Source: Fen731 sp964481885 (GTDB lineage Bacteria > Actinomycetota > Humimicrobiia > Humimicrobiales > Humimicrobiaceae). Taken from it: 64,000 nt of DNA. Below the pieces are notes generated by a model that ran no database searches, was not told the origin of the DNA, and saw only the letters and a program-made list of their open reading frames with translations. A program made the translations under genes and the position numbers. How positions within the stretch are numbered: the stretch's first letter is position 1; the number at the start of each line of letters is the position of its first letter. Of the stretch, positions 17,745 to 25,764 are shown in pieces. The stretch lies in contig CAYZUS010000002.1 in NCBI GenBank assembly GCA_964481885.1, positions 81,594 to 145,593 of the forward strand, written 5' to 3'.

Positions 17745-18239
17745 CTAGATGCTTATTATTTCGAATTTCTTATCCTCTGTGTTAAAAATCCCGAAAGTCG
17801 GGCTGCTGTCTTTTTTAAAATAGCTGTGCGCGGACCCTGGGCTTAAAAGAAGGGTGTTCCCGAATACCGACTGCTCAGACTTGTGAAAATGGCCGCTCAA
17901 AACCACATCGTAGCTCCCGCTTTTTGCCAGAGCCTCTGAGATTTCCCGGTACTCTCCATGATACAAAGCAAAACTTAAGCCGTCCCAGACAACCCTGCCA
18001 AAATCTCCCAGAATCGTTGCGCCTATTTCAGAAAAAGCCTGAATGAGCCCGTATTTATAGCCGTCGTTATTTCCAAATATACCGGTAAGCTGAAAATCTT
18101 TGAAAAGCCTCACCATTGGCGGAGCCACATAATCCCCCAGATGGATGACATTTTCAATATTTTCTTTTTTAAAAATTCGCACAATCTTTTTTACATTTCC
18201 TTCATCATCATGCGTATCAGAAACTATTCCAATTCTCAT
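17745..18239 (-). CDS. YfcE/MJ0936-family metallophosphoesterase
   Basis: 164 residues, normal for small calcineurin-like phosphodiesterases. All metal-binding blocks are present: SDTH (Asp8, His10), LGDY (Asp36), GNND (56-59), YHGEY and the C-terminal SGHFHKSE (GHxH). Members hydrolyse phosphodiesters or phosphomonoesters with two divalent metals; the physiological substrate is usually unknown. The gene ends in TAG and converges on the acyltransferase gene, its stop lying 12 bp from that gene's extended end. It is divergent from the MFS gene at 18370. Confidence 0.9.
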   Translation of the reverse strand: MRIGIVSDTHDDEGNVKKIVRIFKKENIENVIHLGDYVAPPMVRLFKDFQLTGIFGNNDGYKYGLIQAFSEIGATILGDFGRVVWDGLSFALYHGEYREISEALAKSGSYDVVLSGHFHKSEQSVFGNTLLLSPGSAHSYFKKDSSPTFGIFNTEDKKFEIISI

Positions 18240-18369
18240 AAAAGCTCCCAGATTATAATAATTTAAATAACTTTTGCTTAATTATAATAAGGCTTTTTTT
18301 AATTTACAATTTCCATTAAAAATATATAATTAGCTGATTCTATTTATCTTATAAGGTTTTCACGAAAAA

Positions 18370-19608
18370 ATGAAAATTTTCAGAGAATTTTTAGCCCTTC
18401 CAAGAACAGTGTATGTTCTTTTTTTTGCCAGGATAATAAACAGTATCGGCAGTTTTGTATATCCGCTCCTTGCAATCCTGCTGACACAGAAACTTGGTTA
18501 CGATGAAAGGGCAGCAGGTATCATAACTACAGTATGCATCGCGGTCGGCGGCCTGGGAATGCTTATCGGTGGGAAACTTGCCGACAAAGTAGGCAGAAAA
18601 AAGTTATTTATAATATCGAGCCTGGCCGGTGCTGCTGCATTTATTATTTGCGGCTTCCTTGGTAGTTCAAAAATTATTATATATTTTATACTTGCAGGAA
18701 ATTTTTTAAGCATTGCCCAATGGCCGACCATAGACGCAATGGTTGCGGACGCTACAAACAAGGGCAACAGGCAAAATGCATTTTCGCTTCTTTATCTCGG
18801 ATCAAATATGGGCGTTGCGATCGGCCCATTGATTGCAGGCTTTTTAATTACAAATCACCTGAAGTGGTTCTTCCTTGGGGACGGCATTACTACTTTGCTT
18901 TCTTTAATACCGGTATTTTTACTCGTTAAAGATACAAGTCCGACAAGACAGGAGATTGAAGCTGTGCCTGACAGTGATACTGAAAGGGCTGAGAAAGGAA
19001 ATGTCTTTAAAGCGCTCGCACAGAGACCGGTACTTCTGATATTTACCTTTATTGCAATATTTATTTCGCTTGTTTATGCTCAGTACACTTTCGGTCTGCC
19101 GCTGTTTGTCAACAGCATTTTTGGTGTTTCAGGGCCAAAAATATTCGGTTCCCTGATGTCAATTAATGCCGGAATGGTAGTACTGCTTACACTTTTTATG
19201 ATTTCTTTTACAAAAAGATTTAAGCCGCTCCAAAGCATAGTGGCAGGTATTCTTTTGTATGCTGCAGGTTTTGGAATTCTTTATTTTGCCGCTAATATTT
19301 ATCTTCTTGTCATTTCAACAATTTTGTGGACAGCCGGTGAGATAATTATCGTCGTAAATGTAGAGGTCTTTATTGCAAACAATTCCCCCATTACCCACAG
19401 AGGAAGATTTTTTGCAACAATAGCTTTCGTACAGGAATCAGGTTTTGCAGTTTCACCAATGCTGGCCGGCTTTTTTATCGCAAGTTTTGGAATAAGAAAA
19501 ATATGGCCCGTTGTCTCACTTTTTGCTATCGCAGCTGCTTTGATGATGACTGGACTATACTTCCTGCAAAAATTAAAAAAAATACAGCAGCTAAGTGCAA
19601 AAAAATAA
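18370..19608 (+). CDS. MFS transporter, drug-efflux-like
   Basis: 412 residues with about 12 membrane helices. The loop motif GGKLADKVGRKKLFIISS (about 71-88) is motif A of the MFS drug:H+ antiporter families. A central cytoplasmic loop (about 195-215) is rich in charged residues. Probably a proton-linked exporter of small molecules in the cytoplasmic membrane. It stands alone between a divergent phosphoesterase gene and a convergent DUF89 gene, so context does not reveal a substrate. Confidence 0.88.
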   Translation: MKIFREFLALPRTVYVLFFARIINSIGSFVYPLLAILLTQKLGYDERAAGIITTVCIAVGGLGMLIGGKLADKVGRKKLFIISSLAGAAAFIICGFLGSSKIIIYFILAGNFLSIAQWPTIDAMVADATNKGNRQNAFSLLYLGSNMGVAIGPLIAGFLITNHLKWFFLGDGITTLLSLIPVFLLVKDTSPTRQEIEAVPDSDTERAEKGNVFKALAQRPVLLIFTFIAIFISLVYAQYTFGLPLFVNSIFGVSGPKIFGSLMSINAGMVVLLTLFMISFTKRFKPLQSIVAGILLYAAGFGILYFAANIYLLVISTILWTAGEIIIVVNVEVFIANNSPITHRGRFFATIAFVQESGFAVSPMLAGFFIASFGIRKIWPVVSLFAIAAALMMTGLYFLQKLKKIQQLSAKK

Positions 19609-19810
19609 AATTTGAGTCAGACAGCTTTTATCAAGGGAAACACTTGCCTGGCGATGTTTCTAATGAAGCCGTGAAATTTCAGGCAATCTGTGCCCCAAAC
19701 CTGGGTTGCCATGGAGCCGAAACACCAATCTTCTTTTTCAATACATACTAATCAGTTTCTAATTAACAACCTGCCGGGCATGGTGGATTGAGAGAAATTT
19801 AAGATTTTTT

Positions 19811-20689
19811 TTAGCTTTCGTTTTTAAAGATGACTATTTCATCAACTTTATGTTTATTCTTAAGCATAGTTGCTATGACATTGCATTTAATCTTCAACAG
19901 AAAAAAAATGTTTTTTTTCTCGTCAATTAAAGCTTCAAGGTTGCCCTGCCCCTTTGAAATTACAAGATCCGCTTCCCTGAAGCACCGGTTAAATTCTTCA
20001 GAACATGCGGGAAGATGTGCAGCAGGCATATCGGCACCGGTAGTAATAATTTTTGCGGCTTTATCAATTCCGACCATTATTGCATCATCCATTGTCGAGT
20101 CATTTAAAGTATGCCCGCCCCTGACAGAATAAGTAATCAATCCATCTTTGGCAAAATGCCTGTTTAAAAATTCGATAAAAAGCCTGTCAAATACTATTTC
20201 ACCGGCGTTGTCGCCAATTACAAGTATTTTTTTTGCTCCTGATATTTCTTTTTTTAACCTGCTAATACTTTTCGCATCGAGTGGCTGGCAAAGAGCGGTT
20301 TCAATAGATTTTTTAAGATATTCTCTGGACATCTTTTTGCCCTGCATTACATCAACGCTGTTTCCGGCAAGACACAGCCTTAAAGCCATCTCAAACTGTT
20401 CGGCTGATTTTTCTATTCTTTCTTCGTATGCTCGGCTTAAGCTCAAACAGATCCTGTTAAACTCTCTTTTAAAATCAAAATACGGGTCAATGTCGGGAAT
20501 TATAGTCTTTATTTCTTTCTGAATATCATGAAAAAGTTCAAAAAGGTTTTCATAGGATCCAAAGTCGGAAGCTTTAATCAAAGCTTTTTTTACTGCATCG
20601 GACCTTAATTTTTCGTCGTCTGTCATAAGCATCACCGATGTAACCGCCGATCTTATGTGGCACGCAATACATTCATGGTATATCTTCAT
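19811..20689 (-). CDS. DUF89/ARMT1-family metal-dependent damage-control phosphatase
   Basis: 292 residues. The N-terminal HECIACHIRSA has the C-x-x-C pair typical of the prokaryotic branch. The catalytic half shows VIGDNAGEIVFDRLF, RGGHTLNDSTMDDA and ISKGQGNLEAL, which are the DUF89 motifs for Mg2+/Mn2+ and phosphate binding. Family members dephosphorylate reactive sugar phosphates such as fructose 1-phosphate and other damaged metabolites. The start overlaps the end of the upstream epimerase gene by 4 bp (ATGA-type coupling), so the two proteins probably handle related sugar phosphates. Confidence 0.88.
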   Translation of the reverse strand: MKIYHECIACHIRSAVTSVMLMTDDEKLRSDAVKKALIKASDFGSYENLFELFHDIQKEIKTIIPDIDPYFDFKREFNRICLSLSRAYEERIEKSAEQFEMALRLCLAGNSVDVMQGKKMSREYLKKSIETALCQPLDAKSISRLKKEISGAKKILVIGDNAGEIVFDRLFIEFLNRHFAKDGLITYSVRGGHTLNDSTMDDAIMVGIDKAAKIITTGADMPAAHLPACSEEFNRCFREADLVISKGQGNLEALIDEKKNIFFLLKIKCNVIATMLKNKHKVDEIVIFKNES

Positions 20690-21510
20690 AATTTGTCTAA
20701 AAACTCCCTTGCTTTTATCAGGATTTTACCTATATTTTTTTCACTGCTATGGCTGGCATTAAGTTCAAGCACAAGCACATTGTCATAACCGCTCTTATGT
20801 ATTTTATTAAAAACATTTTCCCAGTCTATTTTGCCCAAACCGGGAATATTATGCAGGTCGTCCTCTGCTTTTAATCTGCTTCCACCCATATACCCCTCAT
20901 TATCATGTATGTGCATTGTGATTATATCTTTGCCGAATTCCGTAATGAATTCAGGCAGTATATTGCTCAAATTTGCATGTCCTGTGTCAAGGCAGACGCC
21001 AATACTGTCTCTGCAGCTGATATTATCCCTTACTCCGCCAAGAATACTCTGCATGTCTTCAATATTGTCGCACATAAATTCCGGAGGCAGGTTTTCGATT
21101 GCAATCTTAATGTCATTTCGGCTTGCAAATTCAGTAATCTCCGTGCAGCTTCTGATGACAGTGCTTATTTTAAAATCAAGAATGCTTTTGTCGATGCTCC
21201 AGCCCCCCGGATGCACAACAATAACATCAGCTCCCAGTCTTTTAGCAGTAAGAATGTTGCCTTTCAGGACCTGAATGCTGTGGGATCGTAAAACCTCATC
21301 CGAACTTGATATGTCTGTCTGAAGAAAATTGGAATGAGTCGAGCAGATCTTCATCCCGCGAGCATTTATGTAATCAAGAACTTCAGAAGAAACGCAATGA
21401 AATGAAGATATCTCAATAAAATCGAATCCTGAATTTTTTATACAGTCTACTTCTCTTTTTGAAATATTAACGATGTCTGAAAATATTAATGTACTGACAC
21501 TAAAAAACAT
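20686..21510 (-). CDS. Sugar phosphate isomerase/epimerase-type TIM-barrel protein
   Basis: 274 residues with xylose-isomerase-like barrel motifs: VVHPGG, IAIENLPPEF, VCLDTGHANL, MHIHDNEGYMGG and the C-terminal VLELN. The HxHDN segment and glycine-rich loop resemble the endonuclease-IV-like sugar isomerases. It overlaps the DUF89 phosphatase gene by 4 bp and is divergent from a LacI regulator whose operator-promoter region lies in the 154 bp between them. It is therefore likely under that regulator's control. Substrate unknown. Confidence 0.87.
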   Translation of the reverse strand: MFFSVSTLIFSDIVNISKREVDCIKNSGFDFIEISSFHCVSSEVLDYINARGMKICSTHSNFLQTDISSSDEVLRSHSIQVLKGNILTAKRLGADVIVVHPGGWSIDKSILDFKISTVIRSCTEITEFASRNDIKIAIENLPPEFMCDNIEDMQSILGGVRDNISCRDSIGVCLDTGHANLSNILPEFITEFGKDIITMHIHDNEGYMGGSRLKAEDDLHNIPGLGKIDWENVFNKIHKSGYDNVLVLELNASHSSEKNIGKILIKAREFLDKL

Positions 21511-21581
21511 GAATGGTATTGTACCAAAAAACAGAAATATTTAAATTAAAAATATTTTAAAAATAAAATTATAGAAAATGC

Positions 21582-21610
21582 TTGACAAGGAATCAGAAAT
21601 AAACAATAAT
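21582..21610 (+). promoter_or_regulatory. Sigma-A promoter of the LacI gene
   Basis: Consensus -35 TTGACA (21582-21587), 17-base spacer, -10 AATAAT (21605-21610). Transcription would start inside or beside the operator pair at 21614-21638. Confidence 0.75.
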
Positions 21611-21613
21611 GAA

Positions 21614-21638
21614 TGAATCGGTTCACTGAATCGGTTCA
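21614..21638. promoter_or_regulatory. Two tandem LacI-type operators
   Basis: TGAATCGGTTCA occurs twice (21614-21625 and 21627-21638), one base apart. It is a near-perfect palindrome with central CG, typical for LacI-family binding. The position just downstream of the -10 would let the regulator at 21665 repress its own transcription and possibly the divergent epimerase/DUF89 pair. Confidence 0.75.
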
Positions 21639-21664
21639 TTAACATAAAAATATTATAAAACAGG

Positions 21665-22678
21665 ATGACCAATATAAAAGAAGTAGCAAAAAGAGCCGGA
21701 GTATCTGTAGGGACAGTATCGAATGTTCTCAACAGTCTTTCCACTGTTTCGCAGGAAAATATCGGGAAAGTGCGTGGGGCCATAAAAGAACTGGATTTTA
21801 AGCCCAGCAGAATTGCTGCCAGCCTTTCAAGCCGAAAGACTGCCAATATTGGACTTGTTATTCCTGATATCGCAAGCCCTTATTATGCCGACCTCATTAA
21901 AGGCATATCAGATTCAGTGGAATCTGGCGGATATAATATTTTTCTTTGCGGATCAAATGACAGTCTTGAAAAAGAAACCAAAATCATCAATGACCTTTTA
22001 TCACTTTGGATAGACGGAATAATAATAGTGCCGGTTTATGAAAGATCAAGAGAGATTGATCTTATTAATAATATAAAAATCCCAACTGTTCTGGTTAACA
22101 GGGAGATACAGGGACTTAGCAGGGATCTTTGCATGTTTAACAATTTCAAGGGAGCTTATGATGGAACAAAATACTTAATTGATAATAATCATAAGAAGAT
22201 AATAACCCTTGCAGGACCCCAGCACTCAAGGTCTTTTGAAGACAGGCTTCTGGGTTGGAAAGAAGCTGTACAGGAATACGGGCTTTATCGAAATGAGCAC
22301 ATATTTATAAGCGATTACTCTGTGGAATCGGGTTATGAATCAATGGAGAAAGCCTTAAACCAGCTAAAAGAAATTGACGCCGTTTTTGCATCAAGTGATT
22401 TGATTGCGCTCGGAGCAATGAATGCAATCAAGAATAATCATTTGAGCATTCCGGAGGATATCTCAATTATGGGGTTTGGGGATATTTATCTCAGCAAATA
22501 TCTGGAGCCTGCCCTGACAACAATCAAAAGGCCTTTTTATAATATAGGTAAAACTGCCGTATCAATGCTGATGGAAAAGATTTCAGGAAATCATGAAAGT
22601 TCTGAAATTGACAAGCCCGGAAAAATAATAATTGAAGGGCTCCTTGAAATAAGGAAATCAGTCGCGGTAAAAAATTAA
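21665..22678 (+). CDS. LacI family transcriptional regulator
   Basis: 337 residues. The N-terminal HTH, MTNIKEVAKRAGVSVGTVSN, is followed by the hinge region RIAASLSSRKTANIGLVIPD and a sugar-binding-protein-like effector domain (ASSDLIALGAMNAI, SIMGFGDIYLSKYLEPALTT). It is transcribed from a strong promoter that overlaps two tandem operators, so negative autoregulation is likely. It is divergent from an epimerase/DUF89 phosphatase operon, the probable target. A small membrane-protein gene follows 20 bp downstream. Confidence 0.93.
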   Translation: MTNIKEVAKRAGVSVGTVSNVLNSLSTVSQENIGKVRGAIKELDFKPSRIAASLSSRKTANIGLVIPDIASPYYADLIKGISDSVESGGYNIFLCGSNDSLEKETKIINDLLSLWIDGIIIVPVYERSREIDLINNIKIPTVLVNREIQGLSRDLCMFNNFKGAYDGTKYLIDNNHKKIITLAGPQHSRSFEDRLLGWKEAVQEYGLYRNEHIFISDYSVESGYESMEKALNQLKEIDAVFASSDLIALGAMNAIKNNHLSIPEDISIMGFGDIYLSKYLEPALTTIKRPFYNIGKTAVSMLMEKISGNHESSEIDKPGKIIIEGLLEIRKSVAVKN

Positions 22679-22698
22679 TTAATAAAGGGGGTGTTAAT

Positions 22699-22821
22699 AT
22701 GGAAACTACAATGAAAGAAAAAGTAAAAAAGACAGCTTTCTATCTGATAGCTAATTTCTGGCTCATTCCTTTCACAGGAATAATAATACTGATATCTTAT
22801 CTGTCTAAATTAAATTCATAG
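22699..22821 (+). CDS. 40-residue single-span membrane protein
   Basis: Small open frame starting METTMKEKVKKTAFYLIANF and ending in TAG. It has a positively charged N-terminus and one hydrophobic helix (about residues 13-35). An AAAGGGGGTG ribosome site lies 5 bases before the ATG and the gene lies 20 bp after the LacI gene, so it is probably translated from the same mRNA. A hairpin downstream (22848-22894) would end the transcript. No family recognised; it could be a small transporter-associated peptide. Confidence 0.6.
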   Translation: METTMKEKVKKTAFYLIANFWLIPFTGIIILISYLSKLNS

Positions 22822-22847
22822 GATTAAAAAGATGCAGAATATGATGA

Positions 22848-22894
22848 AGGCACAGGTTTTATAGGTTTTAAATTAACCAAAAAGGCCTGTGCCT
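22848..22894. terminator. Bidirectional terminator hairpin
   Basis: Arms AGGCACAGG (22848-22856) and CCTGTGCCT (22886-22894) pair perfectly across a long AT-rich loop, with T/A-rich flanks. It lies between the small plus-strand ORF and the convergent ABC ATPase gene. Confidence 0.55.
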
Positions 22895-22901
22895 CTTTGA
22901 A

Positions 22902-23627
22902 TCAATAGAGAACTGCATTAAGGAATTCTTTTGTTCGCGGTTGCTGCGGGTTTTCAAATATATCTGAAGCAACACCCTCCTCAATAATTAATCCTTCGTC
23001 CATAAAAATAACATGCGTGCCGACTTCTTTTGCAAAACCCATCTCGTGTGTTACAACAAGCATGGTCATCCCGCTCTTTGCCAAATCCTTCATTACATCA
23101 AGAACTTCCTTAACAAGCTCCGGATCAAGCGCAGATGTCACCTCATCAAAAAGAATAGCTTCCGGGTTCATCGCCAATGCCCTGGCAATGGCCACTCTTT
23201 GTTTCTGCCCTCCGGAAAGCTGGCCGGGGAAACTGTTTATTTTATCCTTAAGGCCAACCTTTGTCAGAAGCTCTATACCTGCTTTTTCGGCTTCGGCTTT
23301 TTTTAGCTTAAGTACATTAACCGGCGCAAGCATAACATTGCCAAGTGCAGTCATATTAGGGAAAAGATTGAAACTCTGGAAAACCATGCCAAGTCTCTGC
23401 CTTACCTTGTTTTTATTTATCTTTTTTGCAGTTACGTCAACTCCGTCAAAAAATATATGGCCAGATGTGGGCTCTTCCAGAAGGTTAATACAGCGAAGCA
23501 GTGTACTTTTTCCGGAGCCACTGGGCCCGACAATAACCATTACCTCCCCCATTTTGACTTCCAGGTTTACACCTCTAAGTACTTCGAGATGGCCGAATTT
23601 TTTATGTAAATTTACAATCTTAATCAA
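22902..23627 (-). CDS. Polar amino acid ABC transporter ATP-binding protein (GlnQ-like)
   Basis: 241 residues, standard length. Walker A GPSGSGKSTLLR (about 35-46), Q-loop VFQSFNLFPNMT, signature LSGGQKQRVAIARALA, Walker B ILFDEVTSALDPE and the switch His in VVTHEMGFAKE are all intact. It powers uptake of a polar amino acid with the permease (23755-24438) and binding protein (24665-25453) encoded upstream on the same strand. The start codon is TTG, with AAGG upstream. The 127-bp gap before it contains copies of the end of the permease gene. Confidence 0.95.
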   Translation of the reverse strand: MIKIVNLHKKFGHLEVLRGVNLEVKMGEVMVIVGPSGSGKSTLLRCINLLEEPTSGHIFFDGVDVTAKKINKNKVRQRLGMVFQSFNLFPNMTALGNVMLAPVNVLKLKKAEAEKAGIELLTKVGLKDKINSFPGQLSGGQKQRVAIARALAMNPEAILFDEVTSALDPELVKEVLDVMKDLAKSGMTMLVVTHEMGFAKEVGTHVIFMDEGLIIEEGVASDIFENPQQPRTKEFLNAVLY

Positions 23628-23657
23628 GTTTGTTAACCTTCAATCTGATTTGCCTTT

Positions 23658-23775
23658 TATACTTCACTCTTTTTTAAGTTCCTATACTTCACTCTTTTTT
23701 AACCTTCTACAGCCATAAATCTTTGCAAATCGGCTCCCGCTCTTGCTTACCTTTTTATCCTTCACTCTTTTTTAG
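23658..23775 (-). repeat. Triplicated 20-bp segment derived from the permease gene 3' end
   Basis: The 20-mer at 23658-23677 is repeated exactly at 23683-23702. A third copy with two or three changes (23756-23775) forms the last codons and stop of the permease gene. On the minus strand the unit reads TTAAAAAAGAGTGAAGTATA. Short local duplication, probably by slippage or imperfect repair. Confidence 0.75.
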
Positions 23776-24438
23776 TCGGCCTTCCATATGGCTTATCATC
23801 CTGGTAAGCGGTATTGTAATAATGAGGTAAATAATTGCTGCTGCAGTAAGTGATGTAGGGTTCAATTTCCAAGTCATCATTTCTTTGGCTGTCCTCATAA
23901 GTTCAGAAATGGCAATGACTGACAAAAGTGACGAATCTTTGATAAGAGCAACAAATTCATTTGTCAGAGGTGGCAATACTCTTTTAATAGTCTGGGGTAT
24001 GATTACATAACGCATTGCCTGGGAATAAGACATGCCAAGTGACCTTGCAGCCTCCATCTGTCCCTTATCGATGGATTCTATGCCTGCCCTGAATATCTCT
24101 GTGACATAAGCACCACTGTTAATTGACAGCGCTGCTATTCCTGCAACCGGAGCCGGAAGGTTTATACCAAGATATGGCAAAGCATAGTACATAAATATAA
24201 TCTGTATCAGAAGTGGAGTTCCCCTGAAAAGATCCACATAAATAATCGCGAACTGATTGAGAACCTTAACTTTGGATACCCTTATGATAGAGGTTATCAT
24301 GCCTATCATTATCCCTATCAGCTCCGAAGACGCCGAAAAAATAATGGTAAACAGGGCGCCTTTTAAAAGATAGGGCAATATTTCTTTTATTATTTCGACA
24401 TTGAAGTATGTGCGAATCAGCTCAGCTATATTCTGCAT
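23755..24438 (-). CDS. Polar amino acid ABC transporter permease
   Basis: 227 residues, about five membrane helices, His/Glu/Gln/Arg/opine (HEQRO) permease family. The EAA-type motif that contacts the ATPase is GQMEAARSLGMSYSQAMRYV (about 143-162), and FRGTPLLIQ lies in the first half. It forms the membrane channel, probably as a homodimer. Its extreme 3' end, encoding KKSEG, has been duplicated twice just downstream. It is co-directional with the binding-protein gene 226 bp upstream and the ATPase gene downstream. Confidence 0.94.
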   Translation of the reverse strand: MQNIAELIRTYFNVEIIKEILPYLLKGALFTIIFSASSELIGIMIGMITSIIRVSKVKVLNQFAIIYVDLFRGTPLLIQIIFMYYALPYLGINLPAPVAGIAALSINSGAYVTEIFRAGIESIDKGQMEAARSLGMSYSQAMRYVIIPQTIKRVLPPLTNEFVALIKDSSLLSVIAISELMRTAKEMMTWKLNPTSLTAAAIIYLIITIPLTRMISHMEGRLKKSEG

Positions 24439-24664
24439 AAATTAACCGGTTCTTTGTTTTTTTTATTCGATTTGCCGTTTTGTTTAAGACCGCTACCAGT
24501 AAAGTGACCCAAATGTCCTGACCTGCTCAATGTCCTGTTTATTTTTGCTTAATGGTCCCTAATGCCCGGTCCATTGTAAGCTAACGTTATTCCAGGTTAT
24601 CGCCCGCATTTTCAGAACTTTCAAATGGGGGATCTCTCCCCCATTTGTCTTAAGAATAAATATT

Positions 24665-25453
24665 TTATTTTCTTTCGCCGAACCACTTTTTGGATATTTC
24701 TGCAAATGTTCCGTCATCTACCAGACCCTTAAGTGTGGCATTGACTGCATCACGCAGCTCAGGAGTATCTTTTGCAAATGCAATGCCATAACTTTCATTG
24801 GTTTTTATTACAAACCCCAGTTTTACGTCTTTATTATCTTTTATATAAACATCCCCTACGATAGAATCACAGATAACAGTGTCTACCCTGCCAGCCTTAA
24901 GATCTTCCATTGCCAGCATATTATCATCATATGTGTTTACTTTAAGGCCTGCAATTTTTTTTGCTTCGAGCTCTCCGGTTGTCCCGATTTGGACTCCGGC
25001 AGTTTTGCCGTTTAATTTATCTAATGAGTCGATGTCAGAACCAGCCAATATAACAGCAGTCTGGTCAACCTGATAATAAGGAGTGGAAAAATCCATTTCC
25101 TTTTTTCTGTCATCGGTTATTGTTACAGCAGAAATAACCATGTCAAATTTATGTGCTATAAGTGCCGGAAAAATACCGTCCCATGCGGAAGTCTGGTAAT
25201 CAAGTTTCATGCCAAGTTTATCAGCAATTGCCTGCATCAGGTCAACGTCGAATCCAACTATTTTATCTCCCTCTTTAAATTCCATCGGTGGGTATGTGGT
25301 ATCACTTCCTACGGTCAGCACTCCTGCTTTAATTGTCTTAAGGCTGGATGCATCTGCTGCGCTTGTTTCCTGTTTTGCACAGGCAATAGAACCTACTGAC
25401 ACAGCGATTATAAGAATTGCTATTGCCACTGCAATAAATATTCTGCTTCTCAT
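24665..25453 (-). CDS. Amino acid ABC transporter substrate-binding lipoprotein
   Basis: 262 residues. The lipoprotein signal ends at GSIAC, with Cys25 predicted to be lipid-modified, followed by a short linker and the solute-binding family 3 domain. Family marks are VGSDTTYPPMEF, GFDVDLMQAIADKLGM, AVTITDDRKKEMDFSTPYY and GKTAGVQIGTTGE. It captures a polar amino acid outside the membrane for the GlnQ/permease pair downstream. AAAGGAA precedes the ATG. The specific amino acid is not evident. Confidence 0.95.
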   Translation of the reverse strand: MRSRIFIAVAIAILIIAVSVGSIACAKQETSAADASSLKTIKAGVLTVGSDTTYPPMEFKEGDKIVGFDVDLMQAIADKLGMKLDYQTSAWDGIFPALIAHKFDMVISAVTITDDRKKEMDFSTPYYQVDQTAVILAGSDIDSLDKLNGKTAGVQIGTTGELEAKKIAGLKVNTYDDNMLAMEDLKAGRVDTVICDSIVGDVYIKDNKDVKLGFVIKTNESYGIAFAKDTPELRDAVNATLKGLVDDGTFAEISKKWFGERK

Positions 25454-25764
25454 TATTTTCCTTTCTTTTTTTAATTTTTAACCATTATTCCCTGGTTTTT
25501 TGGTATTATACATTATCTTTTGATTTTTTTAACATATTTTCTAAAATTATTGGATTTTTAATATTACATAATGCCCGGCTTTTGTAATTTAAAATATCAT
25601 CCAGCCATTCATCAGTAATTGATTATATTTAGTGGCAGGCAAATCTTATAAAAAAGCTCCCGTTTTAACAGGAGCTTTTTTGTTTTTTTTAATATCTTAA
25701 ACCACTTTTCAATTATGCCCAGGCATCGGACACCAACCGGCTATTATCACCTGGTTATGAATTA
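25454..25764. other. Intergenic region with one terminator
   Basis: AT-rich region between the amino-acid binding-protein gene and the PKD-type surface protein gene. Apart from the terminator at 25650-25688 nothing is recognised. Confidence 0.5.
25650..25688. terminator. Strong rho-independent terminator
   Basis: AAAAAGCTCC (25651-25660) pairs with GGAGCTTTTT (25671-25680). A run of A lies on one side and a T-run continues on the other, so it can act in both directions. It lies 77 bp past the minus-strand surface protein gene. Confidence 0.85.
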
